DNA of 64,000 nt from JBBQYD01 sp942493075 (GTDB taxonomy: Bacteria > Verrucomicrobiota > Verrucomicrobiia > Limisphaerales > UBA8199), in contig OW818681.1 in assembly GCA_942493075.1 (NCBI GenBank), positions 4,402,001-4,466,000 on the forward strand, in the 5' to 3' direction. The position numbers and the translations under genes are program-made. The notes beneath the pieces are model-generated. The model was not told the DNA's origin. It did not search any database and saw nothing but the letters and a program-made list of their open reading frames with translations. Shown here piece after piece: positions 6,861-17,900 of the stretch. Within the stretch, counting starts at the first letter, position 1. Each line of letters opens with the position of its first letter.

Positions 6861-8774
6861 ATGAAAATTCTAAATAAAAGCCTGTTTTTAGGCGCTTTAT
6901 TCGGCTGTTGCGTTGGCCTGACCGCCTCCGCACAGACAATGATTCAAAATTTCGAGTACGCTAACGATGAGGCCCTACGCGCTGAGTGGGCACCAGCCAG
7001 TTTACCCGAAAACATCAGCTTGTCGTCCAATGTGGATCCGGCTTCGACGGGCACGAAATCCCTAAAGCTGACCCGGAACTACGATGGGGACTGGGCCGGG
7101 GAAGAGATTCAAGGACCCGTGCTGGCGACCCCGCTTGTCATTTCGAGCAACCAATTCGTCTCCTTCCGAATTGCTGGTGATCCCGCGATCACCAACGGCA
7201 ATTTTAGGATGATCTATATTTATGGTTATGACGGAGCTGGAAATTTTGGCCGTTGGGGCACGCTCGTTCCGATCAGCACGAACTGGCATGTGGTCAACAT
7301 CAACCTCGGTGGGATCAAGCTGCCTTGGAACTCTACTGTGTTCCCTGATTTCAACAACATGACCAAGTTCAGCATCGTTTTCGTCGGCCAGGGTTATCCT
7401 CCGGGGCTAGCGTACGATGCGAGCATTTATATCGACGATATCCAGATTCGGGATACGCCGCTTGCATCGCCGGCATCACCGAATGGCGTGACGATGATTG
7501 AGCCCTTTGAATACCCCACTGATGCCGAACTGCCATGGCGTTCCGCTGATGGTATTGGCCAACTTACCGTGTCAGACAACGTCGCTCCTAATCAGACTGG
7601 TTCAACTAACTCCGTCAAATCCACCTATTATTATGGAGGCGCCTGGGCGACCGAAGTGATCTATGGTCCGCAACTCCCCGCTGCGATAGCAATCAGCCCG
7701 GACCAATACATCACCTTCCGAATTGCCGGGGACCCGCAGTTCGCCAATGGCAGCTACACGGCAATCTATGTGTATGCCTGGGATGGCAACGGTTACTTTG
7801 GGCGGTGGCAGAGCAGCATCCCTCAAAGCACCAACTGGCAGATCATGAACATCAAAGCCAGCACTCTTGGGCTCACCTGGGATGCCACGACCCCGCCGGA
7901 CCTGAATAATATCACGGAACTCAGATTCTACATCTACGGCCAGGGTGACCCCATTGGCACTCCGTTCGAAGGAACTGTCTATCTGGATGATCTTCAAATT
8001 CGCGACACGCCGTTGATCGAGTTCCCCCCGGCTTCTGCACCACGCAGCCTGATTGAGGACTTCGAAAGCTATGCCGACGACGCTGCTCTGCTTGGGTTTT
8101 ATTCGTATCAGCCTAGCGGAGCCACTCCGACGGCTTCGCTCCAAAGTCCGGCACCTCAGGGCAACAAAGCCCTCAAGCTGACCATCGATTACACTGCCAT
8201 TCAGTATCCCTGGGCAGCCATTCACTCTGCGACAGTCGCTCCATTCTCGTTCCCCACAAACGGGATAGTCCAGTTGAAATTCAAGGGCGATCCAATCATG
8301 GCGCCTGTAGCTGACGAAGCGACTGCTGCCTGGCTGTCCTTTTGGGACAGTGCGGGGCGCCGCATCGTCTTCAGCGACACAGTCAACGCGGTAACGTCGG
8401 GCGAGTGGACAACGGTCCAAATCCCTTACGACGCGTTCTGGAGCACGGAACCCACGGATACGGGCAATCTGGTGCGCTGGACGGTCCTCGTTCAAGGCTG
8501 GAAAGGCACGGCTGAACTGAGCCCCGGACCGCTGTCCGCCACCTTCTATCTGGACGATATACGTATCAGCGTCCCGCCGACACTCAACATCATTCGTGAA
8601 GGCGGTGCTCTGAAGCTAAAGATCAGCGACCTGATGAACGGTGAGAGTTACACCATCAAGCAGACCACTAACTTCACCGACTGGACCTCCACCACGTTCC
8701 AGGCAACTGGCGCGAGCTACACCTGGACCATTCCTGCCGGAACATCTGGGTTCTTCCAGGTGTCGACCCCGTAA
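6861..8774 (+). CDS. secreted protein with three repeated carbohydrate-binding-like modules
   Basis: The product has 637 residues with a signal peptide (about 1-24, ending TASAQT). Three similar modules span about 27-200, 212-386 and 402-575. Each opens with an acidic ExFEY or EDFESY strand and closes with YxDDIQIRDTP or YLDDIRIS, a jelly-roll/CBM-like pattern. A final ~50-residue module (SYTIKQTTNFTDWTS...GFFQVSTP) resembles the C-terminal W...F(F/Y) module of the other large secreted proteins here. No catalytic domain is recognisable, so the role is perhaps surface or polysaccharide binding. A strong terminator follows. Confidence 0.7.
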   Translation: MKILNKSLFLGALFGCCVGLTASAQTMIQNFEYANDEALRAEWAPASLPENISLSSNVDPASTGTKSLKLTRNYDGDWAGEEIQGPVLATPLVISSNQFVSFRIAGDPAITNGNFRMIYIYGYDGAGNFGRWGTLVPISTNWHVVNINLGGIKLPWNSTVFPDFNNMTKFSIVFVGQGYPPGLAYDASIYIDDIQIRDTPLASPASPNGVTMIEPFEYPTDAELPWRSADGIGQLTVSDNVAPNQTGSTNSVKSTYYYGGAWATEVIYGPQLPAAIAISPDQYITFRIAGDPQFANGSYTAIYVYAWDGNGYFGRWQSSIPQSTNWQIMNIKASTLGLTWDATTPPDLNNITELRFYIYGQGDPIGTPFEGTVYLDDLQIRDTPLIEFPPASAPRSLIEDFESYADDAALLGFYSYQPSGATPTASLQSPAPQGNKALKLTIDYTAIQYPWAAIHSATVAPFSFPTNGIVQLKFKGDPIMAPVADEATAAWLSFWDSAGRRIVFSDTVNAVTSGEWTTVQIPYDAFWSTEPTDTGNLVRWTVLVQGWKGTAELSPGPLSATFYLDDIRISVPPTLNIIREGGALKLKISDLMNGESYTIKQTTNFTDWTSTTFQATGASYTWTIPAGTSGFFQVSTP

Positions 8775-8802
8775 TTTGAATCAGCCAACCGGTTGATTCC
8801 AC

Positions 8803-8836
8803 AACCCTCTCCTGGTTTTCAGGAGAGGGTTTTTAA
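8803..8836 (+). terminator. Rho-independent terminator
   Basis: The stem AACCCTCTCCTG (8803-8814) pairs with CAGGAGAGGGTT (8820-8831) and is followed by a T-rich tail. It lies 29 bp after the stop of the three-module secreted protein. Confidence 0.92.
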
Positions 8837-8933
8837 TTTAGGCTGTCCTTGCGATGCCCTCATGGGTTAGCTACTTTGCAGCGCGTTTTTATGGGCCGCG
8901 CGCGGCAGTGTTCCCGAAGGCTTAATCATAATT

Positions 8934-10178
8934 ATGGCTGAATCCTATATACAAAACCTGTTTGCCGAGCGGATCGGCGGAAGCAACTACGGCAAGTCCA
9001 CTGCGATTTACAAGTTTGAGAAAATCAAGCGAGCCAAACGCGCCGCAATGGCTGCACATCCAGGTGCGGAGATCATCGATATGGGCGTCGGTGAGCCTGA
9101 TGAGATGGCCTTTCCGGAAGTAGTCGAGACCCTTGCGTCCGAGGCGCGCAAGCCCGAGAACCGTGGCTACGCCGATAATGGAGACGTCGTTCTGAAGCAA
9201 GCCGCCGCTCGCTACATGGAAAAGGTATGCGGCGTGCCTGGCGTTGATCCGGAAACTGAGGTCCTGCACTCTATCGGCAGCAAAGCCGCCCTTTCCATCC
9301 TTCCAGCCGCCCTCATCAACCCGGGCGATTATGTTTTGATGACCACTCCCGGCTACCCTGTTTTCGGCACGCATGCCAAATACTACGGTGGACTGGTGCA
9401 CAACCTGCCACTTACCGGTGCCAACAACTTCCTGCCCGATTTGGACAACATCCCGGCAGAAATCTTGAAGAAGGCCAAAGTGCTGGTGATCAATTATCCA
9501 AATAACCCGACCGGTGCGAGCGCCACCCCGGAGTTCTTTGCCAAGGTCGTTGCCTTCGCGCGCAAGAATAACATCGTCGTCATCCATGATGCGGCTTACG
9601 CGGCGCTCGTTTTCGAGAGGAAGCCTCTCAGCTTCCTCGCAACTCCAGGTGCCAAAGAGGTGGGCATTGAACTGCACTCAGCGAGCAAAACCTTCAACAT
9701 GACCGGCTGGCGTTGCGGGTTTGTGGTCGGCAATGCCCTCCTGATTAAGGCTTACGGCGATGTGAAGGACAACAGTGATTCGGGTCAGTTCCTGGCAATT
9801 CAACACGCTGCCGCTCACGGGTTTGATCATCCGGAGATTACTGAGAAAATTGCAGGGAAATACTCCCGCCGCATGGACGGCCTTGTGAAGGTTCTAAAGG
9901 GCGTCGGATTCGACGCCGCGAAACCCAAGGGTTCGTTCTTTCTTTATGTTCCGGCTCCAAAGGCCGCACTTAAAAAGGGATCACGCGTCACTTTCCAGAA
10001 CGCGGAAGAAGTCTCTCAGTGGCTTATCACAGAGAAGCTGATCTCCACCGTACCGTGGGATGATGCCGGATCGTTCCTCCGGTTTAGTGTGACATTCATT
10101 GCACGCGATGCCGGAGATGAACAACGGATCTTTGCGGAGATCGGAAAGCGCCTGTCGGACGTAATGTTTGAGTTCTAA
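8934..10178 (+). CDS. dapL: LL-diaminopimelate aminotransferase
   Basis: The product has 414 residues, matching DapL (about 410). It converts tetrahydrodipicolinate directly to LL-diaminopimelate with glutamate as amino donor, giving wall and lysine precursors in one step. Fold-type I PLP features are present: N-terminal IIDMGVGEPDEMAF, NYPNNPTGA (188-195), Asp in VVIHDAAYA (near 219) and the Schiff-base Lys252 in SASKTFNMTGWRCGF. C-terminal RFSVTFIA carries the substrate carboxylate-binding Arg. DapL is known from Verrucomicrobia, Chlamydiae and plants, and this supports the phylum inference. Confidence 0.93.
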   Translation: MAESYIQNLFAERIGGSNYGKSTAIYKFEKIKRAKRAAMAAHPGAEIIDMGVGEPDEMAFPEVVETLASEARKPENRGYADNGDVVLKQAAARYMEKVCGVPGVDPETEVLHSIGSKAALSILPAALINPGDYVLMTTPGYPVFGTHAKYYGGLVHNLPLTGANNFLPDLDNIPAEILKKAKVLVINYPNNPTGASATPEFFAKVVAFARKNNIVVIHDAAYAALVFERKPLSFLATPGAKEVGIELHSASKTFNMTGWRCGFVVGNALLIKAYGDVKDNSDSGQFLAIQHAAAHGFDHPEITEKIAGKYSRRMDGLVKVLKGVGFDAAKPKGSFFLYVPAPKAALKKGSRVTFQNAEEVSQWLITEKLISTVPWDDAGSFLRFSVTFIARDAGDEQRIFAEIGKRLSDVMFEF

Positions 10179-10195
10179 AAGAGCTTTCTCAACAA

Positions 10196-10224
10196 GGCCA
10201 CTCGGGAAACCGGGTGGCTTTTTT
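10196..10224 (+). terminator. Rho-independent terminator of dapL
   Basis: GCCACTCGG, a GAAA loop and CCGGGTGGC form a 9-bp stem followed by a run of T. It lies 18 bp after the dapL stop. Confidence 0.92.
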
Positions 10225-10248
10225 CTCACTGGGATCGGAGACTTGGCC

Positions 10249-11334
10249 CTACTCTTCGGATTGCTTCGGACTATGTAACGCGGGCACTCGGTCTTTCAGA
10301 TTCTTCCCATAGTGCTCACGAAAATAGATTTGTAGTGCCTCGGCCAGGGCTTGTCCAAACCGTGCCCGGTTCACATCGTGATCACGCAAGCCGCGACTGT
10401 AGGTCTCGATCTGGACGCCATCGACAGGCCCGCCTGAATTCACCGAGGTGTGCAGGCGCGTGTTGTAGCCGCCGTTGAAGTAAGGATTTCCCATTCCGGG
10501 ATAGGTTGTGTTGGTATTACCTTTACCCGGTGAGGGCATCTGCGGCGATGGAATGGCTGGGAAACCACGTTGAGCAAGCAGAGCCCCCAGGCTCCTGGGC
10601 CCGCGGATGATCTCAGCAAAAGAATTGGGTGAACGGGCCGCCAATCCTCTTACGCTGCTTTGTTCAGCGTAATTCCCCTGGTTCAACACCGCGTCGGTGT
10701 TGGTTAATTGCATGGCCTTCAGGAGATACCCGAGTTCAAGCCGTTTAATAGGGTGGCCATGGCCATGGAGATCAATGTAGAAGCCGTTGGAATGCGCCTT
10801 CACGACCTGGTTGCTGGCTGAGTTGATGAATCCATGGAACTCATTCCAGGCCTGGGTGGCCAAGGGATTCCCTCCCGCGCCCTCTTCAACGTCTCGATTG
10901 CAATCCACCTTCGTGCGGCGCAGATGGCAGATCACTACATGTGGATAAGCGCCGAAGTATTCGTGAAACGCCTTTCGTGCGGCCATTGCAAGCTCTTCTG
11001 TGCCACCGTCCCTTACCACCACAAAATCCTTGCTCATCGGCGTCCGTACACGGTTGGGGATTTCTTCAGGGGCCAGGGTACCACCATGGGGCGCTGAAAT
11101 GATGACGGGCAGTGTTCCTGGAAGGTATTCCACATAATTGCCCCGGCCGAAATAGGATTTGCCTGGTTGAAAATGGTCGCGTGACGTTCCTGAACCAGCG
11201 ATTGCTGTCTGGGAAAAGACCCAGACCCCCAGCAGGACACCAAGAGGGAACCTGGCTATTCTTCCCGAGCTATTCTGAGCGCAGACGCTTTTCACGAGGC
11301 GAGAATACCACCGGTGGTTCAGAGCTCCAGTCAT
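10249..11334 (-). CDS. secreted N-formylglutamate amidohydrolase-like protein
   Basis: About 361 residues from the ATG at 11334; an upstream in-frame ATG at 11394 would add 20 residues. An unusually long N-terminal region contains a hydrophobic export segment, RFPLGVLLGVWVFSQTAIAG. The domain shows IISAPHGG, RRTKVDCNRD, FYIDLHGHGHPIKRLELG and VQIETYSRGLRD, matching the FGase/HutG fold, where His and Glu residues bind metal. FGases cleave N-formylglutamate in histidine breakdown, but a secreted form with no hut genes nearby suggests a different amide or peptide substrate. Confidence 0.72.
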   Translation of the reverse strand: MTGALNHRWYSRLVKSVCAQNSSGRIARFPLGVLLGVWVFSQTAIAGSGTSRDHFQPGKSYFGRGNYVEYLPGTLPVIISAPHGGTLAPEEIPNRVRTPMSKDFVVVRDGGTEELAMAARKAFHEYFGAYPHVVICHLRRTKVDCNRDVEEGAGGNPLATQAWNEFHGFINSASNQVVKAHSNGFYIDLHGHGHPIKRLELGYLLKAMQLTNTDAVLNQGNYAEQSSVRGLAARSPNSFAEIIRGPRSLGALLAQRGFPAIPSPQMPSPGKGNTNTTYPGMGNPYFNGGYNTRLHTSVNSGGPVDGVQIETYSRGLRDHDVNRARFGQALAEALQIYFREHYGKNLKDRVPALHSPKQSEE

Positions 11335-11454
11335 TCTGAACGTAGTGCAACGGAGGAAGAGACGGAGAAGACTTACATCGGCGGATGTAATCACTATAAG
11401 ATAATTTAACTTTACATCACAAACTTGTAAATGTCTGATTATCTATTATTTACG

Positions 11455-11482
11455 TTGTTCGTCGCTTCCATTCTGTTAAAAT
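11455..11482 (+). promoter_or_regulatory. promoter upstream of the first Calx-beta protein gene
   Basis: TTGTTC (11455-11460) and TAAAAT (11477-11482) are separated by 16 bp. They lie about 70 bp before the start codon in an AT-rich intergenic stretch. Confidence 0.5.
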
Positions 11483-11551
11483 CGCGAGAATAGGTAAGTG
11501 CGGCGTTAAGCCGGGGGCTACCCACCCTTACTAGAAAGCAATTAATAACCA

Positions 11552-14500
11552 ATGAAATCAGTGTACGTTAAAGGGGGCATTGCGTTCGGAGCGGCGTTGG
11601 CGTTGGCCTTGTGCCAAACGGCTAAAGCCATCCCTTATGCCTCAGGTATCAGCAATGTATCAGGCACAATCTCCTTTGTGCTGAATGAGAGCGCAGATAA
11701 CGTTAAGGTCATCTATGACGGCGGCGGAGCAGGCAACACCAACGATCTGGGTGCCTTAACCAAAGGCAAGCAAAGCTTCGCACTGGGTTCACATTCCTCG
11801 TGGGAAATCCAGGTAAGCAAGTCAGCAACACCAGCTTGGACCAAGATCAGCGCCGACACCAACGTCTGGGCTCAGTTCTATTCTCCTTCGGGCGTGGCAG
11901 TAAACCATAATCCAACGAATCTGGCTTTATTCGGCCGCATCTACGTCGCTGAAGCCGCCTCTGGCAAAACAGGTGCAGGCCGCACAACCGTGGGCGACGG
12001 CATCTTCATTTTAAACGCAGATCAAACGGATGCACTGGGACGAGGCGATACCGCGAGCGTGGGCACTATCAATTTCGATCCAGGCAGCAGCACTACTTCA
12101 GCCGGTCGCAGCCCGAACAAAATCGAGGTTGGCGAGGATAACAATCTGTATATTGGTGATTGGTCGCTCGTGAATGGCACGGTGTTCAGAACTGATCCAG
12201 ACGTGACAGTGTCAGAGGAGGTGCTTGCTGGTGCTGGCGAGACGATGTGGGATCCAACCGTGCACACCACGATTAATGGCAGCCCCGTAGCCAAGGGCAG
12301 CCTGGCAGATGGCACACTGCAGTTGTGGGCTATTGACGGGCGCTACTCTGGCGGTGGAGGCTTCAACCGGCTGGTACAGTACGATATCATGGCCACTCCC
12401 CTGCCCTACAATGGCGCGCCTGCCGCGGTGCTCCGCACTGCGGGTGTTCCATCGGTGGCAGATGTGAACTCGGACTTGGCAATCGCTCCTGATGGGAAAT
12501 TCTTCCTCAGCAACAATCGCGCGGCTGGCGCCGCAGGCACCTGGAAGGTTGACTCCGTGAACCTCCGGGTTCTGGATGTTGACGGTTTGACAGTTCTCTG
12601 GGATTCACTCTCGAACAGCCTCGCGATCGCCCTTTCAGAGGATGTTTTCGTGAACTCCCGTGCCGTGACCATCTCCCCAGACGGCAAGAGGATGGCATTG
12701 ACACGCAATGATACCAAAACCTGGATCGTCGCCCTTACCAACGGCATCCCCGATATCGGCAGCCGTGTTCTGGTCAGCACCTTCAACGGCACGACCACCT
12801 CAACCTCCCATCGTCGAGATATCGCGTTCGATGCAGCGGGTAATCTTTATGCCGTTAACAACAACTATGAACGTCTTGAAGTCTGGTCTCCGGGTGGTTC
12901 CTTCACCGCGATCACACGGTCCACCGGCGGTTTCGAACTAACCGCGCCTGCAACAATCGTCACGGCGTCGGTAAGCACAAAGGTGGTAAACGAAGCCGAT
13001 GGCACATTCACGTTCGCCCTCAATCGCGAAGGCGATTCCGCCTCCGCACTGACGGTCAACTACACAGTCGCAGGCACGGCCGTGAGCGGCACGGATTACA
13101 CCGCTCCGTCGGGTTCAGTGACCTTCCTGGCGGGAGCTACAAGCACCAATGTGGTCCTGTCACTTCTCAATGACTCCGAGGCCGAGAGCGTAAAAACCCT
13201 GATCTTTTCTCTGGGTGCAGGAGCCAGTTACTCGATCGGCTCAGGAGCCATTACCGTGGCGCTGGTTGATGACGAGACGCCGGTAATCAGCCTCACCGCC
13301 ACGCAACCGAATATCCTGGAAGCAAGCGCCTCGTCCAAGGCAACTCTGCGCATCGCCCGTGTGGGTTCAACCAATGCAGCCGTAATCGTGAACCTCGCCT
13401 ACTCCGGCACAGCAGGACTAGGGGTGGACTTCAACGGGCCGGCAACCGCAACCATTGCTGCTGGCGCACTCAATGGCACATTCAATCTCACAGCAATCAA
13501 CGACAACCTCCTGGAAGGCAGTGAGGCAACAACGATTACCTTGCAGGCTGGCACCGGGTATGTCCCCGGCACTACGGCGAGCGCAACGGCAACCATCATT
13601 GATGATGAGATGACATCCGGCACGACGATCTTTTCGGACGGTTTCGAAAATTGGGATAATTTCAGCCTCTGGTTTGCGAACTATGCCCAAGGGGATTCCG
13701 GCTATGAATACGCATACGATTATAGTGCCTACGGAATTCCTGAGGCCCCAAGCTCCGCGATTACAAACTCACCCACTAAAGGTTTGAAGCTCTATGTCAA
13801 CCAGGGTGGCCAGTCGGTCAACGGAATCAGCATCTCGCCTTACAACGTTGGGTTCACGGGTGATTATCGCATGGTATTCGACGCCTGGATCAACTTCAAC
13901 GGCCCACTCTCGGGTGGCGGATCTGGTTCTTCAGAATTCCTGGGCGCTGGTGTTGGCACATCCGGAGTCGAGCCAATCTGGTCTCAGGGCACCGCGCTTG
14001 AGGGCGTTTGGTTTGCAGTGGATGGTGATGGTGGGTTTGCCGACACAGGCGTTCCAGGCGACTGGCAGGCCTGGTTAAACACGAACCTGCTGCTCTCGGC
14101 CTCTGGAGTTTATGCAGCCGGCACCAACGCCGATGCGCGAGGAAACTTCAACGCCTATTATGGCGGTTTTGGCGGCGTTCCCGCACCGGAATACCAGGTG
14201 AGCACCTATCCCACCGCACAAACTGGTGTCACCGATGCTGGTTCTGTGGGCCTAGTCTGGCACAAGTTCGTCATAGCGAAGCAAGGTACGAACGTAACGT
14301 GGACAGTTGACGGTCGCCTGATCGCCAATGTGAACATCAGCGGAGCCGCGATGTCGACCAACGTGATGCTTAACTATACCGATCAGTTCTCTAGCGCCAA
14401 TGGCGGAACGCCTGATCTGCGGTTCGCGATCATTGATAACTTCAAAGTTGAAACAATCCCCGTTCCCGCAACCAGAGTGTCCATTAAGGCCATCAAATTG

Positions 14501-14701
14501 GTCAATGGCGGCACACAAGTGCAGATCGACTTCACAGGAGACATCGCAGATACGACTGGGTCGTTCCGTCTCCAATCCTCTGCAAATCCAGGTTCCGGTT
14601 ATTCGGATGTCAGCGCCACCATCACGGCTCAAGGTGGGAACTCGTTCCGTGCCGTTCTGACGAGCGCTGGTTCAGCTCAGTTCTATCGGGTGAGGCGCTA
14701 G
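11552..14701 (+). CDS. large secreted beta-propeller/Calx-beta protein, copy 1
   Basis: The product has 1049 residues. Residues 1-26 are a signal peptide ending AKA. Residues about 90-460 show NHL/propeller-like repeats (GVAVN, GRIYVAEA, DIAFDAAGNLYAVN). Two Calx-beta domains follow (about 468-575 and 578-690), each with E-x-x-G...DYTAPSGSVTF or GVDFNGPATATI and ending in DDE. A beta-sandwich (about 695-965) and a C-terminal module ending SAQFYRVRR complete it. Calx-beta domains bind calcium and often occur in adhesins. The function is unknown; adhesion or matrix structure is inferred. The downstream neighbour is a same-length paralogue. Confidence 0.8.
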   Translation: MKSVYVKGGIAFGAALALALCQTAKAIPYASGISNVSGTISFVLNESADNVKVIYDGGGAGNTNDLGALTKGKQSFALGSHSSWEIQVSKSATPAWTKISADTNVWAQFYSPSGVAVNHNPTNLALFGRIYVAEAASGKTGAGRTTVGDGIFILNADQTDALGRGDTASVGTINFDPGSSTTSAGRSPNKIEVGEDNNLYIGDWSLVNGTVFRTDPDVTVSEEVLAGAGETMWDPTVHTTINGSPVAKGSLADGTLQLWAIDGRYSGGGGFNRLVQYDIMATPLPYNGAPAAVLRTAGVPSVADVNSDLAIAPDGKFFLSNNRAAGAAGTWKVDSVNLRVLDVDGLTVLWDSLSNSLAIALSEDVFVNSRAVTISPDGKRMALTRNDTKTWIVALTNGIPDIGSRVLVSTFNGTTTSTSHRRDIAFDAAGNLYAVNNNYERLEVWSPGGSFTAITRSTGGFELTAPATIVTASVSTKVVNEADGTFTFALNREGDSASALTVNYTVAGTAVSGTDYTAPSGSVTFLAGATSTNVVLSLLNDSEAESVKTLIFSLGAGASYSIGSGAITVALVDDETPVISLTATQPNILEASASSKATLRIARVGSTNAAVIVNLAYSGTAGLGVDFNGPATATIAAGALNGTFNLTAINDNLLEGSEATTITLQAGTGYVPGTTASATATIIDDEMTSGTTIFSDGFENWDNFSLWFANYAQGDSGYEYAYDYSAYGIPEAPSSAITNSPTKGLKLYVNQGGQSVNGISISPYNVGFTGDYRMVFDAWINFNGPLSGGGSGSSEFLGAGVGTSGVEPIWSQGTALEGVWFAVDGDGGFADTGVPGDWQAWLNTNLLLSASGVYAAGTNADARGNFNAYYGGFGGVPAPEYQVSTYPTAQTGVTDAGSVGLVWHKFVIAKQGTNVTWTVDGRLIANVNISGAAMSTNVMLNYTDQFSSANGGTPDLRFAIIDNFKVETIPVPATRVSIKAIKLVNGGTQVQIDFTGDIADTTGSFRLQSSANPGSGYSDVSATITAQGGNSFRAVLTSAGSAQFYRVRR

Positions 14702-14730
14702 AGCCTAAGCAGACCGGGTTTTATCTCAGA

Positions 14731-14762
14731 AGAGGCATCTCGCAAGAGATGCCTCTTTTTTT
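14731..14762 (+). terminator. Rho-independent terminator
   Basis: AGAGGCATCTC, loop GCAA, GAGATGCCTCT and a T run form a perfect 11-bp stem, 29 bp after the first Calx-beta gene. Confidence 0.95.
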
Positions 14763-14982
14763 GCATCCGGGGTGATTGGCAAAAGCACGAGAGGGGGACT
14801 ACAGCAGGGATTCTACTGGCCGACATCCAAATCAGGCAGACTGAAATCGTGTACTTTGGGGTTGCGGCCCCAGTCCTATTAGAGCTAAAGTCGGGGCATC
14901 ACACAAAATTGTCACCTGCTGTAAATCAATGACAGGAAAGCTGTTCATGAACTGACGGGGAAAAACCGCTATAGATGCTCTT

Positions 14983-17900
14983 ATGAAACGAAGAAACCCA
15001 TATAACAATCGCTCGGGCATGGCCCTGGCGCTTGGAATCGCGACAACAGCCCTGGCGATTCAACTCGCCGAGGCCCATCCGTATGCAACAAGCCTGACCA
15101 ACCACGCAGGTGTTGTCTCGTTCCGATTGAACGAGGCGGCGCCATCGGTCCAAATTCTCTGGAACAATGGAGCATCCAGCACGAACCTGGGAGCTCTGCC
15201 GCGAGGGCTCATGGTTACAAATGTGGGCGCCACCAGCCCGTTTGAGATCAAAGTCCAAACCACGGGCACTGGTACTCCGTCGCTCATCAGCGATAACGCA
15301 AACCGACTCAACCAGTTTGAGCAGCCTCGTGGGGTGGCAGTGAACCGACGTCCTTCGAGCCCTTATTTTGGGCGCATTTACGTTGCCAACGGTCGCACGA
15401 GCCCGACAGCGACTGGCCGCCCCATGGGCGATGGTGTTTATGTTCTAAACTCTGATCACACCGACGCCCTTGGCCAGGGTGATGCCGCTTTGACCGGCGG
15501 TTTGGATTTTTCGGCGGGCGGGGGAGCAAGTGACACTCCGTATTCACCTTATCATATCGCTGTCGGCCTGGACGATGACTACCTGTATCTGACTGATTGG
15601 TCGGACCCCTCAGGAAACGTGTTCCGCACCGATCCCAACGTATCCGCTACCAGCGGTCAGTTAGTCTTTCCAAAGAACGTCGTCCAGGCTGCCGAGCCCT
15701 TAGATCCATCGGACAATCACGGCAGCGTTACAGGGGTAGCTGTCTCCGGCTCGCTTGCAAACGGCACCTTGACGGTTTGGACGATTGACGAAGATTATCG
15801 TGTCGCTCCATCGACAGGTTACAATCCGCTCTGGCGGTACGACATTGCCTCCGGTCCGCTTCCGTTCACCGGTTTTCCGACATGGGTTGCGGATTCACCG
15901 GCTGCCAATACCGCTGCCAACCAGGCAGATCTGGCGCTGGCGACAAATGGCTACTTGTACCAGATCCATTATCGCTCCTCAGGTGCGGACAATTGCCTTC
16001 AGGTAGTGGATACCCTGGGCACTGTGCTGTGGAAATCGCGAGACACTAGCATCTCACTCGGCTTGCCACGCGATATCTTCAGCAACTGCGTCTCTGTGGC
16101 CGTGTCGCGGGATATGCGCTATGTGGCCGCTCACCGATCCAGCGGCAACATTCTGATCACACCGTTGATAGACGGTCTGCCTGACATCAACGCACGTTTC
16201 GAGATTGCCAATGGCGGCAGCACCATAAACCGCCAGGTGGCCTTTGACGCAGCCAACAACGTGGTCGTTTGCGATAACATCAACGAACGTCTTCGCGTTT
16301 ACAGCCTGGGGCTTAGCACGACAGCAATTACCAAATCAAATCCCGCTGGAAACGGCGGCGAAGGCGGTGATTTCGCGCTGGTGATTCCGTCGACAACCGT
16401 AAACGTAGGCATGGACATTACCGAGATCTCTGAGAATGGTGGAATCGCCAATGTCTCGTTCGGCCGCGCAAACGCATCCTCCCTGGCCCAAGCCATGGAT
16501 GTCGAGTTTAGCACGACCGGTACAGCCGTGCGTGGTTTGGATTACGTGCTGAAGACGAACGGCGTGGCGTTTACCAACAACGTGGTAACCTTCCAGCCAG
16601 CGACCGACATTCTCTTCCTCACGCTGGAAACGCTGAATGACTCAATCGCTGAATTGACAGAAACGGCCCAAATCAACGTTGTGGCCACGACCAACTACGT
16701 AGCTGGAATCGCACAATCCACCGTCTCCATTCTGGATGATGAGCCCGCCGTGGCTGATATCGTCTCGGTTTCCAGCTACACCAACATGTATGAGCGTGTC
16801 GCGGATGATTACGTTCGCCTGCGAATCGTCCGCCGGGGCGATCTGAATGCTCCGACTTTCTTCGTGAACCTGACCTACTCAGGAGTGGCGGTTGCCGATA
16901 CAGATTATACTCCCGTAACAACTGTTCAGGTAGATCCAACGATCGTGAACCAAAACTTCGAGATTAAGCCGATTAACGATAGCCTCCTTGAGGGAAATGA
17001 AACCTTCACAGTATCCGTCGCATCCGGCTCAGGCTACGCGGTCGGAACCAACAGTCCCTCTGTTAATGCGAACATCATTGATGATGATCAGCCTGCCGAA
17101 ACGGTGATCTGGTCGGAAAACTTCAACGAAGACCGTTCGGCTGAATGGACCGTGCGATTCGGCTCCGGCAACGCCATCGATGATTACACATTCCTGTTTA
17201 ATGTGGATTATGCCGGCGGCGGATGGTTCACACCTATTCCGGCAGCCCCCCACTCTACCAGTGACACCATGGGAATGTACCTCACTGTGAATAAGAATGA
17301 TCCCACAGCCCTCGGCGGAGCGGGAATCAATGTCTATCCAAATGGCAAAACGTTCACCGGTGATTATGCCGTGCGTTTTGATATGTATCTGATGGTAGGC
17401 GGCACTGCGTCCACAACCGAATACGCCCTGATGGGGATCAACCATTCCGGGACCAAAACGAATTGGTTCAGGAACAGTGGGGATGGAGTCGTCGGAGGTA
17501 CGTTCGACGGCCTGTTCTATGGCGTGGAAGCGGATGCCGCTGCACTCGGTGACTATGTTCTCTATACAAGCGCCGCGGCTGGCGCGAATAACCCAGTAGC
17601 GCTAACGAGCGCGAATGCATCCACATTCGCCCGTTATCTGAAGGCACCTCCGTATTCCTATGGGGGAGCACCCGGCGTTCAGTCCAGCAGCACCACGCCA
17701 ACGTGGTCGGATGTCGAGATCAGCCAGGTGGGCTCGCTCGTCACGCTCAAAATCAACCAGATCGCGATCCTGCAATACACGAACACCACGTCCTACACTG
17801 GTGGCAATATCATGCTGGGTTACACGGACGCTTATGATTCAATCATGGCCGGCGCTTCAGGTGTAATCATTGATAACCTGCGCGTGATCAGCCTGACCAA

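Noticed and set aside
7602..8495. 297-residue antisense frame under the three-module secreted protein
   Set aside because: It is a mirror of a real GC-rich gene, has no recognisable domain, and lacks its own regulatory signals.
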